Shown here piece by piece: positions 36,201-43,679 of a stretch of DNA of 64,000 bases; positions within the stretch are counted from its first letter, which is position 1; each line of letters begins with the position of its first letter. Origin of the DNA: Deltaproteobacteria bacterium (lineage in GTDB: Bacteria > Myxococcota > Kuafuiibacteriia > Kuafuiibacteriales > Kuafuiibacteriaceae); assembly GCA_020632995.1 (NCBI GenBank), contig JACKEN010000002.1, forward strand, positions 62,001 through 126,000. The letters run 5' to 3'. The position numbers and the translations under genes are program-made. Under the pieces are notes generated by a model. The model made no database searches, had not been told where the DNA came from, and worked only from the letters and a program-made list of their open reading frames with translations.

Positions 36201-36695
36201 GTGGGCCACCGAGGCGCGCCCCGCCGCGCCCACGATGAGGTCGGCGGTGACGGTGCGCGGGGCGCCGCCGCGCGGCTCGAGGGTCAGGGTCTGACCGAGG
36301 ATGCGGGTGGCCTTGGTCTCGTCGAAGTACTCGATGAACGGGTTGCGCCGCACCGCGGCCCGCAACAGGTCCACCAGGCGGTGGTGCTCGATCGCGAGGC
36401 CCATGCGCGGGGCCTGGTAGGGCAGCACCACCGGCTTCGAGCCGTCGTCCGGGAACACCGCGAAGCCGCGGCCCGACAGGTAGCCCTGCTCGGGGGCGAC
36501 CGAGATCCCCAGCTCCTCCATGATCTCGAGGGCCGGCGGGTGCAGCCACTCCCCGGCCAGGCGCTCCTTGGAGCGCGGGTTGGCCTCACAGACCAGGACC
36601 CGCTTGCCCTTCTTCGCGAAGGCCAGGGCGGCCACGCAGCCGGTGGGGCCGCCGCCGATCACCGCGACGTCGTACGTGTTCGCCGAGGCCTCCAT
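33300..36695 (-). CDS. Squalene epoxidase-oxidosqualene cyclase fusion
   Basis: The 1131-residue product is a fusion. Residues 1 to about 400 are squalene monooxygenase: FAD site IGGGPTG (12-18), LAGEWLHPPALE, and GDAAGHSHPLTAAGMT (about 280), the counterpart of the eukaryotic GDA-x-x-RHPLTGGGMT motif. After a linker, residues about 475-1115 form a triterpene cyclase with repeated QxxDGSWEG-type QW motifs. The initiating motif is VSDCTAE (Asp about 858), that of oxidosqualene cyclases, not the DxDDTA of squalene-hopene cyclases; the partner Cys in YVECTA (about 930) is present. Together it would convert squalene to 2,3-oxidosqualene and then to a cyclic triterpenol at the membrane. It is 10 bases after the reductase gene. 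Start MEASANTYDV is clear. Confidence 0.93.
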   Translation of the reverse strand: MEASANTYDVAVIGGGPTGCVAALAFAKKGKRVLVCEANPRSKERLAGEWLHPPALEIMEELGISVAPEQGYLSGRGFAVFPDDGSKPVVLPYQAPRMGLAIEHHRLVDLLRAAVRRNPFIEYFDETKATRILGQTLTLEPRGGAPRTVTADLIVGAAGRASVAHQALGLEKNTTSYSRMAGLLLFDVDMPFEGYGHVFLGGPGPALAYRIAHDRIRVCLDVPLTTTVNRDRAATLWDGFAPVFPKALRQSFRRALESGEIQWAANQIRPRGEYGREGLVLVGDAAGHSHPLTAAGMTIGFADAVELADAKSFKQFRRQRLLRSRVPEMLAIALYEVFADSSDETISMREAIYEMWRNNPAERTRTMGFLAGLDTSPAAFGRSFVSALGIGTRNLVRHGLNTRDPEHFKEVSRELGARLLWLMKGTLHITPAEPTRAAPPAEERYGAALKAAVSRAEVVEHPSFLQHVARRSPEALDPAVALARGAQALVAHQAEDGSWEGEVVWCAMLPAQYVMACHVMGLPLDETRRRRILTQFEKTQLPDGTWGLSERSDPYLFVTTLVYVAARLLGVSAQDPLLTRAAAFIEAEGGVERIPTWGKFWLAMLNLYGWEGVNPVLPEVWRLPKWSPLHPSRYYCHTRQIYLGMASVYARRVQAPSTAVIQALRAELYPRGYEQVDFAKLKDQLREEEIFTPPSGALKLMYKSLSLLEKLPRSKTGRAELLEELRNHIRYELRATHYTSISPVSGLLNIITLWLADPEDEDLKQALQHFEGWIWEDDVDGLRIAGARSASWDSAFALQALAAAAPHVGQQASLQKGDEFLVSQQIEKGIGAEAHYYRLDPAGGYCFAGVWHGWPVSDCTAEAILARMENPAVQADTAALARGVKFILQCQNSDGGFGSYEARRVDVPLEWMNPAEMFGDSMTEHSYVECTASCVAALARFRQHCPDVMAHEVDAAVRGGVARIRALQRTDGSWEGNWGVNYIYGTMFGLRGLIAGGVPPQDPAVRRGCQWLLSKQRADGGWGEKKSLTYRGYLPADEAQATQTAWALSGLLEAQEPDFAALERGARSLAAQQLDNGEWPKQEPVGIFFHTALLDYVLYKQYFPVWTLGLYESRRQARGVLLEASRAAAAS

Positions 36696-36705
36696 GTTCA
36701 GCTCC

Positions 36706-37836
36706 TCAGATCGCGGCCATGAGCCGCGCGGTGGTGGACTTCACCAGCTTGTGGTTGCCCAACCCCACCATCCAATCCAGCATCGGGGTCTTCAGCGCGC
36801 GCCGGAACGCGCGCCCGGCGAGGAACGAGGCCTGGAAGGTCCGCTTGCAGCGCGCCTCGTACTCACCCATCGCCTCGGCCTCCGACTTCCGGAACGCCAG
36901 GATGTCGGCCGCAGCCTCCGCTGCCATCATGCCCGAGCGCATGCCCTGATAGATGCCCTCCGCGGTGGCGGGGTGGGTCATCAGGCCGGACTCGCCGATG
37001 ATGAACTTACCGGGCGCGGTGAGGTCGCTGATGTCGTAGCTGTACATGACGGGGTGGCCCTTCCAGCCCCCCACCTGCGTCGCCCCGCGCAGCCGCACCG
37101 CGTAGTGCTTGTCCAAGAAGCGCTGGAAGAGCTCACGCGCGTTCTTCTCGTGGTTGTCGTCCTCGTAGGTGATGCCGATGTTCACCCGCTCTCCGCCCTC
37201 GGGGAAGAGCCAGCCGTAGTACGGCACCACCATGTCGTCGAAGATCATCTCGACGTGGTGCGGGGTGAAGGGCACCCCGTCCCACCAGCCCATGATCGCC
37301 TGGATGACCTTGCGGGTGGGCCGGGGCTGCACGCCCACGCGGCAGTGGGAGCCGCCGGCCACGAAGGTGAACTTGGCCCGGACCTCGCGCCCCTCGCGAT
37401 CGATGAAGCCGGCGGTGCGGCCGTTCTCCTCGATGGTCTGGGTGGCGTTGAAGTGCGGGATGAAGCGGGTGCCCCGCTCCTGGGCGCGCTTCAGGAGCGC
37501 GTGGTCGAGCACCCGCCGGTGGCACACCATGGCCTGGGCCTCGGTGCCGGCGGACTGAAAGCTCTCCTTCCCACCCGGGGTCACGATGCGGATGCCGTTG
37601 ATCGGGTAGGCGAGGGCCGCCACGTCGTCCCAGATCCCCAGCTCCTTCAAGGCCTGGATCGCCTTGGGGGACAGGCCGCTGCCGCAGGTCTTGTCGCGGG
37701 GGAAGTCGGCGCGGTCCACCAGGACCACGTTCTTCACCCCCAGCTGGCCCAGCCGGGCCGCCGCCGCGGTGCCCGCGGGGCCCGCGCCCACGATGGCCAC
37801 GTCGGCTTCGATTCGCTCGCTCACGTTCTTCTGCAT
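36706..37836 (-). CDS. Geranylgeranyl-reductase-family FAD oxidoreductase
   Basis: The 376-residue product has the FAD dinucleotide site VAIVGAGPAGTAAAARL (13-29), the family's DKTCGSGLSPKAI motif (Cys about 51), PYYGWLFP and the second FAD motif FIIGESGLMTHPATAEGIYQGM. Family members reduce prenyl double bonds or oxygenate substrates. Located between two isoprenoid fusion genes (gaps 26 and 10 bases), it probably acts on an isoprenoid, perhaps a side-chain or polyprenyl double bond; the exact substrate cannot be read from the sequence. Confidence 0.85.
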   Translation of the reverse strand: MQKNVSERIEADVAIVGAGPAGTAAAARLGQLGVKNVVLVDRADFPRDKTCGSGLSPKAIQALKELGIWDDVAALAYPINGIRIVTPGGKESFQSAGTEAQAMVCHRRVLDHALLKRAQERGTRFIPHFNATQTIEENGRTAGFIDREGREVRAKFTFVAGGSHCRVGVQPRPTRKVIQAIMGWWDGVPFTPHHVEMIFDDMVVPYYGWLFPEGGERVNIGITYEDDNHEKNARELFQRFLDKHYAVRLRGATQVGGWKGHPVMYSYDISDLTAPGKFIIGESGLMTHPATAEGIYQGMRSGMMAAEAAADILAFRKSEAEAMGEYEARCKRTFQASFLAGRAFRRALKTPMLDWMVGLGNHKLVKSTTARLMAAI

Positions 37837-37862
37837 GGTTGGTCTCTCGAGGTCGGTGCGGA

Positions 37863-40800
37863 TCAGGCCGCCGCGGTGTCGCCCTTGCCGCCCTTCTTGG
37901 CGGCGGACGGAGTGATGTTGTCGGGCACGCTGACCATGGTGGGGCCGCCGGGGACGAGCCCGCGCCGCGCGAAGTCGGCGTAGGCCTCGTGCACCGCGCT
38001 CCGGATGTCGGTCGGCGCGTAGCCCAGCTCAACCCTGGCCTTGGTGTCGTCGGCGCGGAGCTGCTGCCGGAGCAGGCGCACCGCGTCGGGGGTGAAGCGC
38101 TGGGGCTTCGATGGGAAGAGGTTGCTCATGACGAAGCTGGACACCTCGGCCAGCGGCGCCATCACCCCCGGGGGCAGCTTGAGCCGCGGCCGGCGTCGGC
38201 CCGAGACCTCCTCGAAGAGGTCCATGAGCTGGTCCACGGTGGCGAACTCGGTGCTCAGCACGTAGCGCTGCCCCGCCTCGCCCCGGCGCATGGCCAACAC
38301 GTGCCCCTCGCACACGTCGGCCGCCGACACGAAGGCCACCCCACCCGGGATGTACGCGTGCAGCTTGCCGTGGGTGTAGTCGAGCATGGTCTGACCCATG
38401 GGCGAGGGCTTGTAGTCGTGCGGGCCCAGGAGGGCGCAGGAGGTGGCGATGACCACGTCCTGGCCCTCGGCCACCGCGCGCAAGGCCTCTTGCTCCATCA
38501 GCTCCTTGGTGTGGGCGTAAGGCAGCTTGCGGTCCGTCTCCTCGCCGGTGGCGGAGAAGGAGCCGGTGACCACCGTCCGCACCACCCCCGCCGCCTTCGC
38601 CGCGGCCAACAGGTGCCGGGCGCCGAGCACGTTGGCCTCGTAGAGCTCCTTCTTCAGGCGCTCGTCGCCCTTGAGGGTCGAGATGGTGGCCGCGCAGTGG
38701 TAGACCGACTCGCAGCCGTCCACCGCCCGGGCCAGGGAGTCCGCGTCCCTCAGGTCGCCGTAGACCCGCTCCACCTCCAGGCCATCGACCGCCGCGTTGT
38801 TCGAGCCCTGCCGCAGCATGACCCGGACCTGCTGGCCGTCGCGCAAGAGGCGCCGCACCAGGTTCGCGCCGAGGTGACCGGCGGCGCCGGTGACCAGCAC
38901 CTTGCCGTCCAGCTTGCGCTCCTTCACCGGCGCCGGCGCGGGGGCGGCCACGCTGCTCGTCACCCGCGGCGCCTTGGGCGTCGGGATGGGGGGCCGCGCG
39001 GGCACGTGCACCTCCACCTCGGCCGCCTCGGGCTCGGGGGCCTTGGCCGCCTTCTTGAAGATCTCCAGGAGCGCCGCGTCGTCGCCGAGGGCGGCCTGGA
39101 TGTCCATGAAGAGCTGGGCCACCATCTCGCGGGAGATCTTCGGCACGAAGCCCGGCTTCAGGGTGTTCTGGCCGTGGTCCACCTCGGAGAGCGAGGCCAG
39201 CGCCAGGGCCAGGGGCACCGCGCAGAACAGGCGCACCGGGCCGCCCTGCTCGGCCGGCCAGAGCACCGTGTACTCCACCGCGCGATCGAGGTGCACGCGG
39301 GCCCGCTCGGTCACCTCACGCACCACCGCCAGCGCCTCGTTCCGCTTCTGCGGCGCCAACAGATCCTGCAGCTTGATCCCGTACTTCGCGGCCAGCGCCT
39401 CGGGCAGGAAGATGTCGCCGCGCTGGATGTCGGTGGCCACGTCCTTGACGATGTTCACCATCTGCAGGCCGAGGCCGAAGCTCACCGACCGCTCGCGGAT
39501 CGCGCTCCGCGTCTCTTCGGAGAGCACCGGCACCACCTGCTCGAAGAGCGCGGTCAGCAGGTTCCCCACCGTGCCCGCGACGTAGAAGCAGTAGCGCTCG
39601 AGGTCATCGAGGTCGCGGAGCCGGAGCTTGCCGCCCGCCGCGTCGGCCCGCGCGGTGTACTCGCGCATGCCCTCGCTCATCTCGAGCACGTGGGGCCGCA
39701 CCGCGTCCCGCTGGGCCCTCGAGAGGCCGCGGAACACCCGGACCACCGCGCTTGACTGGGTCATCAGCCGCCGCTCGTCGTCGTTGATGCCCACCCCGGT
39801 GCGCTCCGAGAGCGCCTCGAGCTCGTGCGGCGACGCGGTGTCATCGGCCATGATATGGTCGAAGGCGTCGAAGAGCCTCACCCGGTCCGAAGGATCCAGG
39901 CGGGCGTCGTCCTCGATGGTGTCGACCACCCGGCACAACAGGTAGGCCACCCCGACCGCGTCGCGCAGGCTCTCCGGCAGCGCGCCGATGGAGAGCGCGA
40001 AGGTGCGCGACACCTTGGGGAGCATCTCGAAGCAGAACGCGTGGTCCTCGGGCCGGACGCCCGCCTCGGTCGGCGCGCCCTGGGCCAACAGGCCGGCCAC
40101 GACACCGCGCGGGTCCTCCATCAGGAACTGGATGGGGGCGAGGAACAGATCCGAGAAGCCGGCCACCAACTCGAGCAGGCGGGGTTGCGACAGCAGCGCG
40201 GGCACCTCGAGCGCAGCCGCGCGGCGGCGTCGCATCTCGTCGAGCGTGAAGTCGAGGGACCCTGTGCGCTCGAAGAGCGCGATGACCTGGTACACGTCGG
40301 CCTCGGTGGTCTCGGCCCGGGGGCGATCCAGGAGCTCCACCAACCACGCCCGGTCCTCGGGCGTGGCGTGCTCGAGGGCATGCACCACGAGGGCAGAGCG
40401 CTTGCCCTCGGCGATGTCGCTGCCGCGCATGTCGCGACCCTTCTCACCGTACAGATCGAGCACGTCGTCCTGGATCTGGAAGAGCACCCCCATGTGGCGC
40501 GCCGCCTCGGCCAGCCCCTCCACCACGTCGTGGGAGGCGCCCAGCACCTCGGCCGCCCCCGCCATGGGGAGGGCGAAGAGGCCGGAGGTCTTGCCCTCCA
40601 CCATCTTGAAGTAGGCCTCCAGGGTGAGGTCCTTGGTCTCCTTGAGCCCGAACTCCCGCTCCTGGCCGTCGATCACCCGCAAGGTCTCCTGCAAGATGCG
40701 CTTGGCCGCCCGCTCGCGCCGCGCCACCGGCACGTCCATCTGCTGCTCGAGCAGGAGCGTGTAGTAGAACATCGCGTCGCCCAGGTTCACCGCCTGGGGC

Positions 40801-42449
40801 ATGCCGTAGCGCTTCCACACCGTGGGCATCCCGCGGCGCACCTCGTCCCCGTCCTGCAGGTCGTCATGCACCAGGGTGGCGTTGTGGAGCATCTCGCACG
40901 CGGCGCCGAAGGGGACCATCTTGTCCGCCGCCTCGCCCATCGCCTCCGCGGTCAACAGCGGCAAGAGGGCCCGCAGGCGCTTTCCGCCGGTCTGGTAGTG
41001 GTACAGGCACATGTCGGGCAGGGTGCCGTCCCCGCCCGGGCTCGCGCGCATCACCTGGGCGGTGAGGTCCACGATCTGGGGCAGGAAGGCGGCGCCGAGG
41101 TGCTCGAAGCGGGCCTTCACGTCGAGCTCGTCCACCGGCGACTCGATCACCGCGTTGTGGGTGCGGAGCTGCTCCAGCGCGAGCCGGGCCGCGTCGATGT
41201 TCACCTTGCCGAGGTCCGCGATGTGCTCGGCGACCTTGTGCACCTCGTCGCCCTCGGCCCCCGCCTCCGCCGCCACGTTCCGGGCGTGCAGGCGCATGTG
41301 GCCGCTCTGGATCCCCTCCGCGGCCAGGGCGCGGATGGCGGCGAGGTTCTGAGCCAGGCCCGCCGCCGCCACCACCGCCGCCAGCTGCGGCGTGGTGTGG
41401 ACGCCGGCCACCTTGCACGCGACCTGGACGGTGGGGTGCACCTTGAACACCCCGCCCACCGTGCCCACCGCCATCGGCACCGTCATCCGGCCGACGAGGT
41501 GGCCGTCCTCGACCCGCCACTGGGCGAGGGCGGTGTAGCGGCCGTCCCGCGCCGCGTAGGCGTGGGCGCCGGCCTCCACCGCGCGCCAGTCCTGGCCGAA
41601 CGCGAGGAGCACCGAGTCGATGCCGTTCATGATGCCCTTGTTGTGGGTTGTGGCGCGGTAGGGGCAGCGCTCCGCGAAGACCGAGGCCTCCTCGATCGCG
41701 CGGGCGAGGTCCTCGCCCGTCCCCTTGCCGCGGCCCTCCAGCGCGCTGAAAGGCACCTTGCCGACCACGGTCACCGTGCGGCGGTCGGTGAGGTTCGAGA
41801 GGATCCGGAGGCCCACGCGGCCGCCGGTGAGCTCCGCTACCCGGGGGGCCAGGCGCTCGCACATGCTGTTGATGGCGTTGGCGCCCATGGCGTCCCGCAC
41901 GTCCACCACGAGGTGGGCCACCAGCATGTCGCCCAGCGGATCCGCGGGGTCGACCTTGGGCAGCCGGTTCAGCTCCAGGTCCACCGCGCCGCCGCCCGCC
42001 TTCATCAGGTGGGGGTGGCCGGAGTTGGCCAGCGCGAGCAGGCTGTCCTTCGCGCCGAGGAGCGCGGCCTCGGCCGCCGCCACGTCGGGCACGTCCATCA
42101 CCTGGATCTGACCGATCATCACCGGCTCGGAGACGGTGGCGGTGATGCCGCCGCCCTCGCGGATGAGCTTGGCCGCGAAGCTGCAGGCCGCCACCACGCT
42201 GGGCTCCTCCACCGCCATGGGCACGAGGAAGTCCTCCCCGTTGATGTGCATGTTCACGCACAGGCCCAAGGGAAGGCCCATCACTCCGAGGGCGTTCTCC
42301 ACCATGCGGTCGGCGTGGGCTTCGGAGAGCCCGTCCTCGCCGGACAGGATCCGCAGGTCATCCTGCGACAGGCCCATGAGCTCCGCGATGTGGGCGCGGC
42401 GCGAGGGGACGTCGAGGCGGTAGAATCCGGAGATCTGGCTGTGGCTCAT
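37863..42449 (-). CDS. Four-enzyme fusion: HMG-CoA reductase / polyprenyl synthase / squalene synthase / 3beta-HSD-like dehydrogenase
   Basis: The 1528-residue chain holds four domains in order. (1) About 1-430: class II HMG-CoA reductase, with VEEPSVVAA (Glu about 79), THNKGIMNGID (Lys about 270) and SGHMRLHARN (His about 383). (2) About 440-760: trans-polyprenyl diphosphate synthase, with GGKRLRALL, first Asp motif DDLQD (about 528) and second DDVLD (about 660). (3) About 790-1120: squalene/phytoene synthase, with SRTFALSIGALP, DTIEDD (about 843), YCFYVAGTVG and VNIVKDVATD (about 1001). (4) About 1180-1510: extended SDR, with TGAAGHLG and catalytic YAHTK (about 1311), closest in pattern to HpnA/3beta-hydroxysteroid dehydrogenases. 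No stop or frameshift separates them. A 3-base gap follows the IPP isomerase gene. Confidence 0.93.
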   Translation of the reverse strand: MSHSQISGFYRLDVPSRRAHIAELMGLSQDDLRILSGEDGLSEAHADRMVENALGVMGLPLGLCVNMHINGEDFLVPMAVEEPSVVAACSFAAKLIREGGGITATVSEPVMIGQIQVMDVPDVAAAEAALLGAKDSLLALANSGHPHLMKAGGGAVDLELNRLPKVDPADPLGDMLVAHLVVDVRDAMGANAINSMCERLAPRVAELTGGRVGLRILSNLTDRRTVTVVGKVPFSALEGRGKGTGEDLARAIEEASVFAERCPYRATTHNKGIMNGIDSVLLAFGQDWRAVEAGAHAYAARDGRYTALAQWRVEDGHLVGRMTVPMAVGTVGGVFKVHPTVQVACKVAGVHTTPQLAAVVAAAGLAQNLAAIRALAAEGIQSGHMRLHARNVAAEAGAEGDEVHKVAEHIADLGKVNIDAARLALEQLRTHNAVIESPVDELDVKARFEHLGAAFLPQIVDLTAQVMRASPGGDGTLPDMCLYHYQTGGKRLRALLPLLTAEAMGEAADKMVPFGAACEMLHNATLVHDDLQDGDEVRRGMPTVWKRYGMPQAVNLGDAMFYYTLLLEQQMDVPVARRERAAKRILQETLRVIDGQEREFGLKETKDLTLEAYFKMVEGKTSGLFALPMAGAAEVLGASHDVVEGLAEAARHMGVLFQIQDDVLDLYGEKGRDMRGSDIAEGKRSALVVHALEHATPEDRAWLVELLDRPRAETTEADVYQVIALFERTGSLDFTLDEMRRRRAAALEVPALLSQPRLLELVAGFSDLFLAPIQFLMEDPRGVVAGLLAQGAPTEAGVRPEDHAFCFEMLPKVSRTFALSIGALPESLRDAVGVAYLLCRVVDTIEDDARLDPSDRVRLFDAFDHIMADDTASPHELEALSERTGVGINDDERRLMTQSSAVVRVFRGLSRAQRDAVRPHVLEMSEGMREYTARADAAGGKLRLRDLDDLERYCFYVAGTVGNLLTALFEQVVPVLSEETRSAIRERSVSFGLGLQMVNIVKDVATDIQRGDIFLPEALAAKYGIKLQDLLAPQKRNEALAVVREVTERARVHLDRAVEYTVLWPAEQGGPVRLFCAVPLALALASLSEVDHGQNTLKPGFVPKISREMVAQLFMDIQAALGDDAALLEIFKKAAKAPEPEAAEVEVHVPARPPIPTPKAPRVTSSVAAPAPAPVKERKLDGKVLVTGAAGHLGANLVRRLLRDGQQVRVMLRQGSNNAAVDGLEVERVYGDLRDADSLARAVDGCESVYHCAATISTLKGDERLKKELYEANVLGARHLLAAAKAAGVVRTVVTGSFSATGEETDRKLPYAHTKELMEQEALRAVAEGQDVVIATSCALLGPHDYKPSPMGQTMLDYTHGKLHAYIPGGVAFVSAADVCEGHVLAMRRGEAGQRYVLSTEFATVDQLMDLFEEVSGRRRPRLKLPPGVMAPLAEVSSFVMSNLFPSKPQRFTPDAVRLLRQQLRADDTKARVELGYAPTDIRSAVHEAYADFARRGLVPGGPTMVSVPDNITPSAAKKGGKGDTAAA

Positions 42450-42452
42450 GGT

Positions 42453-43520
42453 TCAGATCGCTTCAGGGGAGAGGAAGGACTGGCCGGGTCCGATCACACG
42501 GACCCCACGCAGCTCGGCCACCGACTTCGCCCCTGTGCAGAAGCAGATGACCTTCAGCTCGTAGATGATGGACTCCAGGGTGTGGACCACGGCGTCCTCG
42601 GACTTCATCGCGGCGGCCAGGAGAGGCTGCGCGAGCGCTACCACGTCGGCCCCGAGGGCCAAGGCGACCGCGACGTCCATGCCGGTGCGGATGCCCCCGG
42701 ACGCCACCACGACGCGGTCGTCCGGCAGCGCCGCGCGGCACGCGCGGATCGAGGCGGCGGTGGGCACCCCGAAGCCGGCGAGGCGCACCCCGACCTCGGC
42801 CTGGATGCTCGCCGTCGGGGCGCGGAACGACTCCACCTTGGCCCACGAGGTGCCGCCGACGCCGGCGGTCTCGAGCCCCGCGATCGGGAGCTGGGCCAGC
42901 TTCTTGGCGGTGCGGGCTGACAAGCCCGAGCCCACCTCCTTCACCAGCGCGGGCACCGGGAGGTTGGGGATCACCTCGGCCATCTTCTCCATCAGCCCGG
43001 CGAAGTTGGTGTCGCCCTCGGGCTGGATGGCCTCCTGCAGCGGGTTCAGGTGGAAGTTGATCGCGTCCGCGCCCACCGCGGTGGCGAGGTGGGCGATGTC
43101 CTTGGTGGTCACGCCGTAGTTCAGCTGCACCGCGCCGATGTTCCCCACCACCACCGGTAGGTCGGGGGCGACGTCGCGCACCGCGAAGGTCGAGGTCAGC
43201 GCCGGGTCCACCAGCATCGCGCGCTGGGAGCCGAGGGCCATCCCCACCCCGACCCGGGCCGCGGCGCGGGCGAGGATGTGGTTGATCGCCCCCGCGCGCT
43301 CGCTGCCGCCCGTCATCGCCCCGACGAAGAGGGGCGCCTTCAGGTCGCGGCCGAACAGCTCGGTCTGCAGGTCAACCTGCGCGAGGTCCAGCTCCGGGAG
43401 CGCGTCGTACTCCAGGGTGTAGCCGGACAGACCGGTGGCCAACCCGGAGGACCCCACGTCCTCCTCCAGGCACACGTCGATGTGGGCATCCTTGCGGTTT
43501 CGGATCTGAGCGTCGGACAC
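42453..43520 (-). CDS. fni: Type 2 isopentenyl-diphosphate delta-isomerase
   Basis: The roughly 355-residue product is an FMN/NADPH-dependent TIM barrel. Motifs are RNRKDAHIDVCL near the N-terminus, PLFVGAMTGGSERAG, NFHLNPLQEAIQPEGDT, VKEVGSGLS and ASGGIRTGMDVA. It interconverts IPP and DMAPP, supplying both substrates for the prenyl synthase domain encoded 3 bases downstream. Type 2 isomerase together with HMG-CoA reductase points to the mevalonate route. I prefer GTG 43520, preceded by GGGAGAG, to the TTG at 43532. It is the first gene of the sterol operon. Confidence 0.92.
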   Translation of the reverse strand: MSDAQIRNRKDAHIDVCLEEDVGSSGLATGLSGYTLEYDALPELDLAQVDLQTELFGRDLKAPLFVGAMTGGSERAGAINHILARAAARVGVGMALGSQRAMLVDPALTSTFAVRDVAPDLPVVVGNIGAVQLNYGVTTKDIAHLATAVGADAINFHLNPLQEAIQPEGDTNFAGLMEKMAEVIPNLPVPALVKEVGSGLSARTAKKLAQLPIAGLETAGVGGTSWAKVESFRAPTASIQAEVGVRLAGFGVPTAASIRACRAALPDDRVVVASGGIRTGMDVAVALALGADVVALAQPLLAAAMKSEDAVVHTLESIIYELKVICFCTGAKSVAELRGVRVIGPGQSFLSPEAI

Positions 43521-43543
43521 GATCTCTCCCAACGACGGGCAGC

Positions 43544-43675
43544 GTGCCTCGTTTCATCGACGCGACGGTGGGCGTCAACCGCCTACCGCCGGTCACGTGG
43601 TCGGTGACGGCGGACAACCTGCAACGCAGGCAGCAGTTTCGCGACCTTCTGACCGACCTCGCGAGGCGCGCCTGA
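43544..43675 (+). CDS. Possible 43-residue small ORF between fni and the histidine kinase
   Basis: A GTG-initiated frame (43544-43675) encodes a 43-residue peptide starting VPRFIDATVGVNRLPP and ending RDLLTDLARRA. It fills most of the 160-base gap between two minus-strand genes. There is no clear Shine-Dalgarno, and the same DNA must hold the sterol operon promoter, so it may be fortuitous. Confidence 0.2.
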   Translation: MPRFIDATVGVNRLPPVTWSVTADNLQRRQQFRDLLTDLARRA

Positions 43676-43679
43676 CCAG

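Noticed and set aside
33300..36695. Squalene-hopene cyclase for the C-terminal half
   Set aside because: The initiating motif is VSDCTAE with a partner Cys in YVECTA, as in oxidosqualene cyclases; the DxDDTA motif of hopene cyclases is absent.
43550..43578. A sigma-70 promoter for fni with TTGACG (minus strand, 43573-43578)
   Set aside because: No acceptable -10 lies 16-18 bases downstream; only GAAACG or TGAAAC is found.
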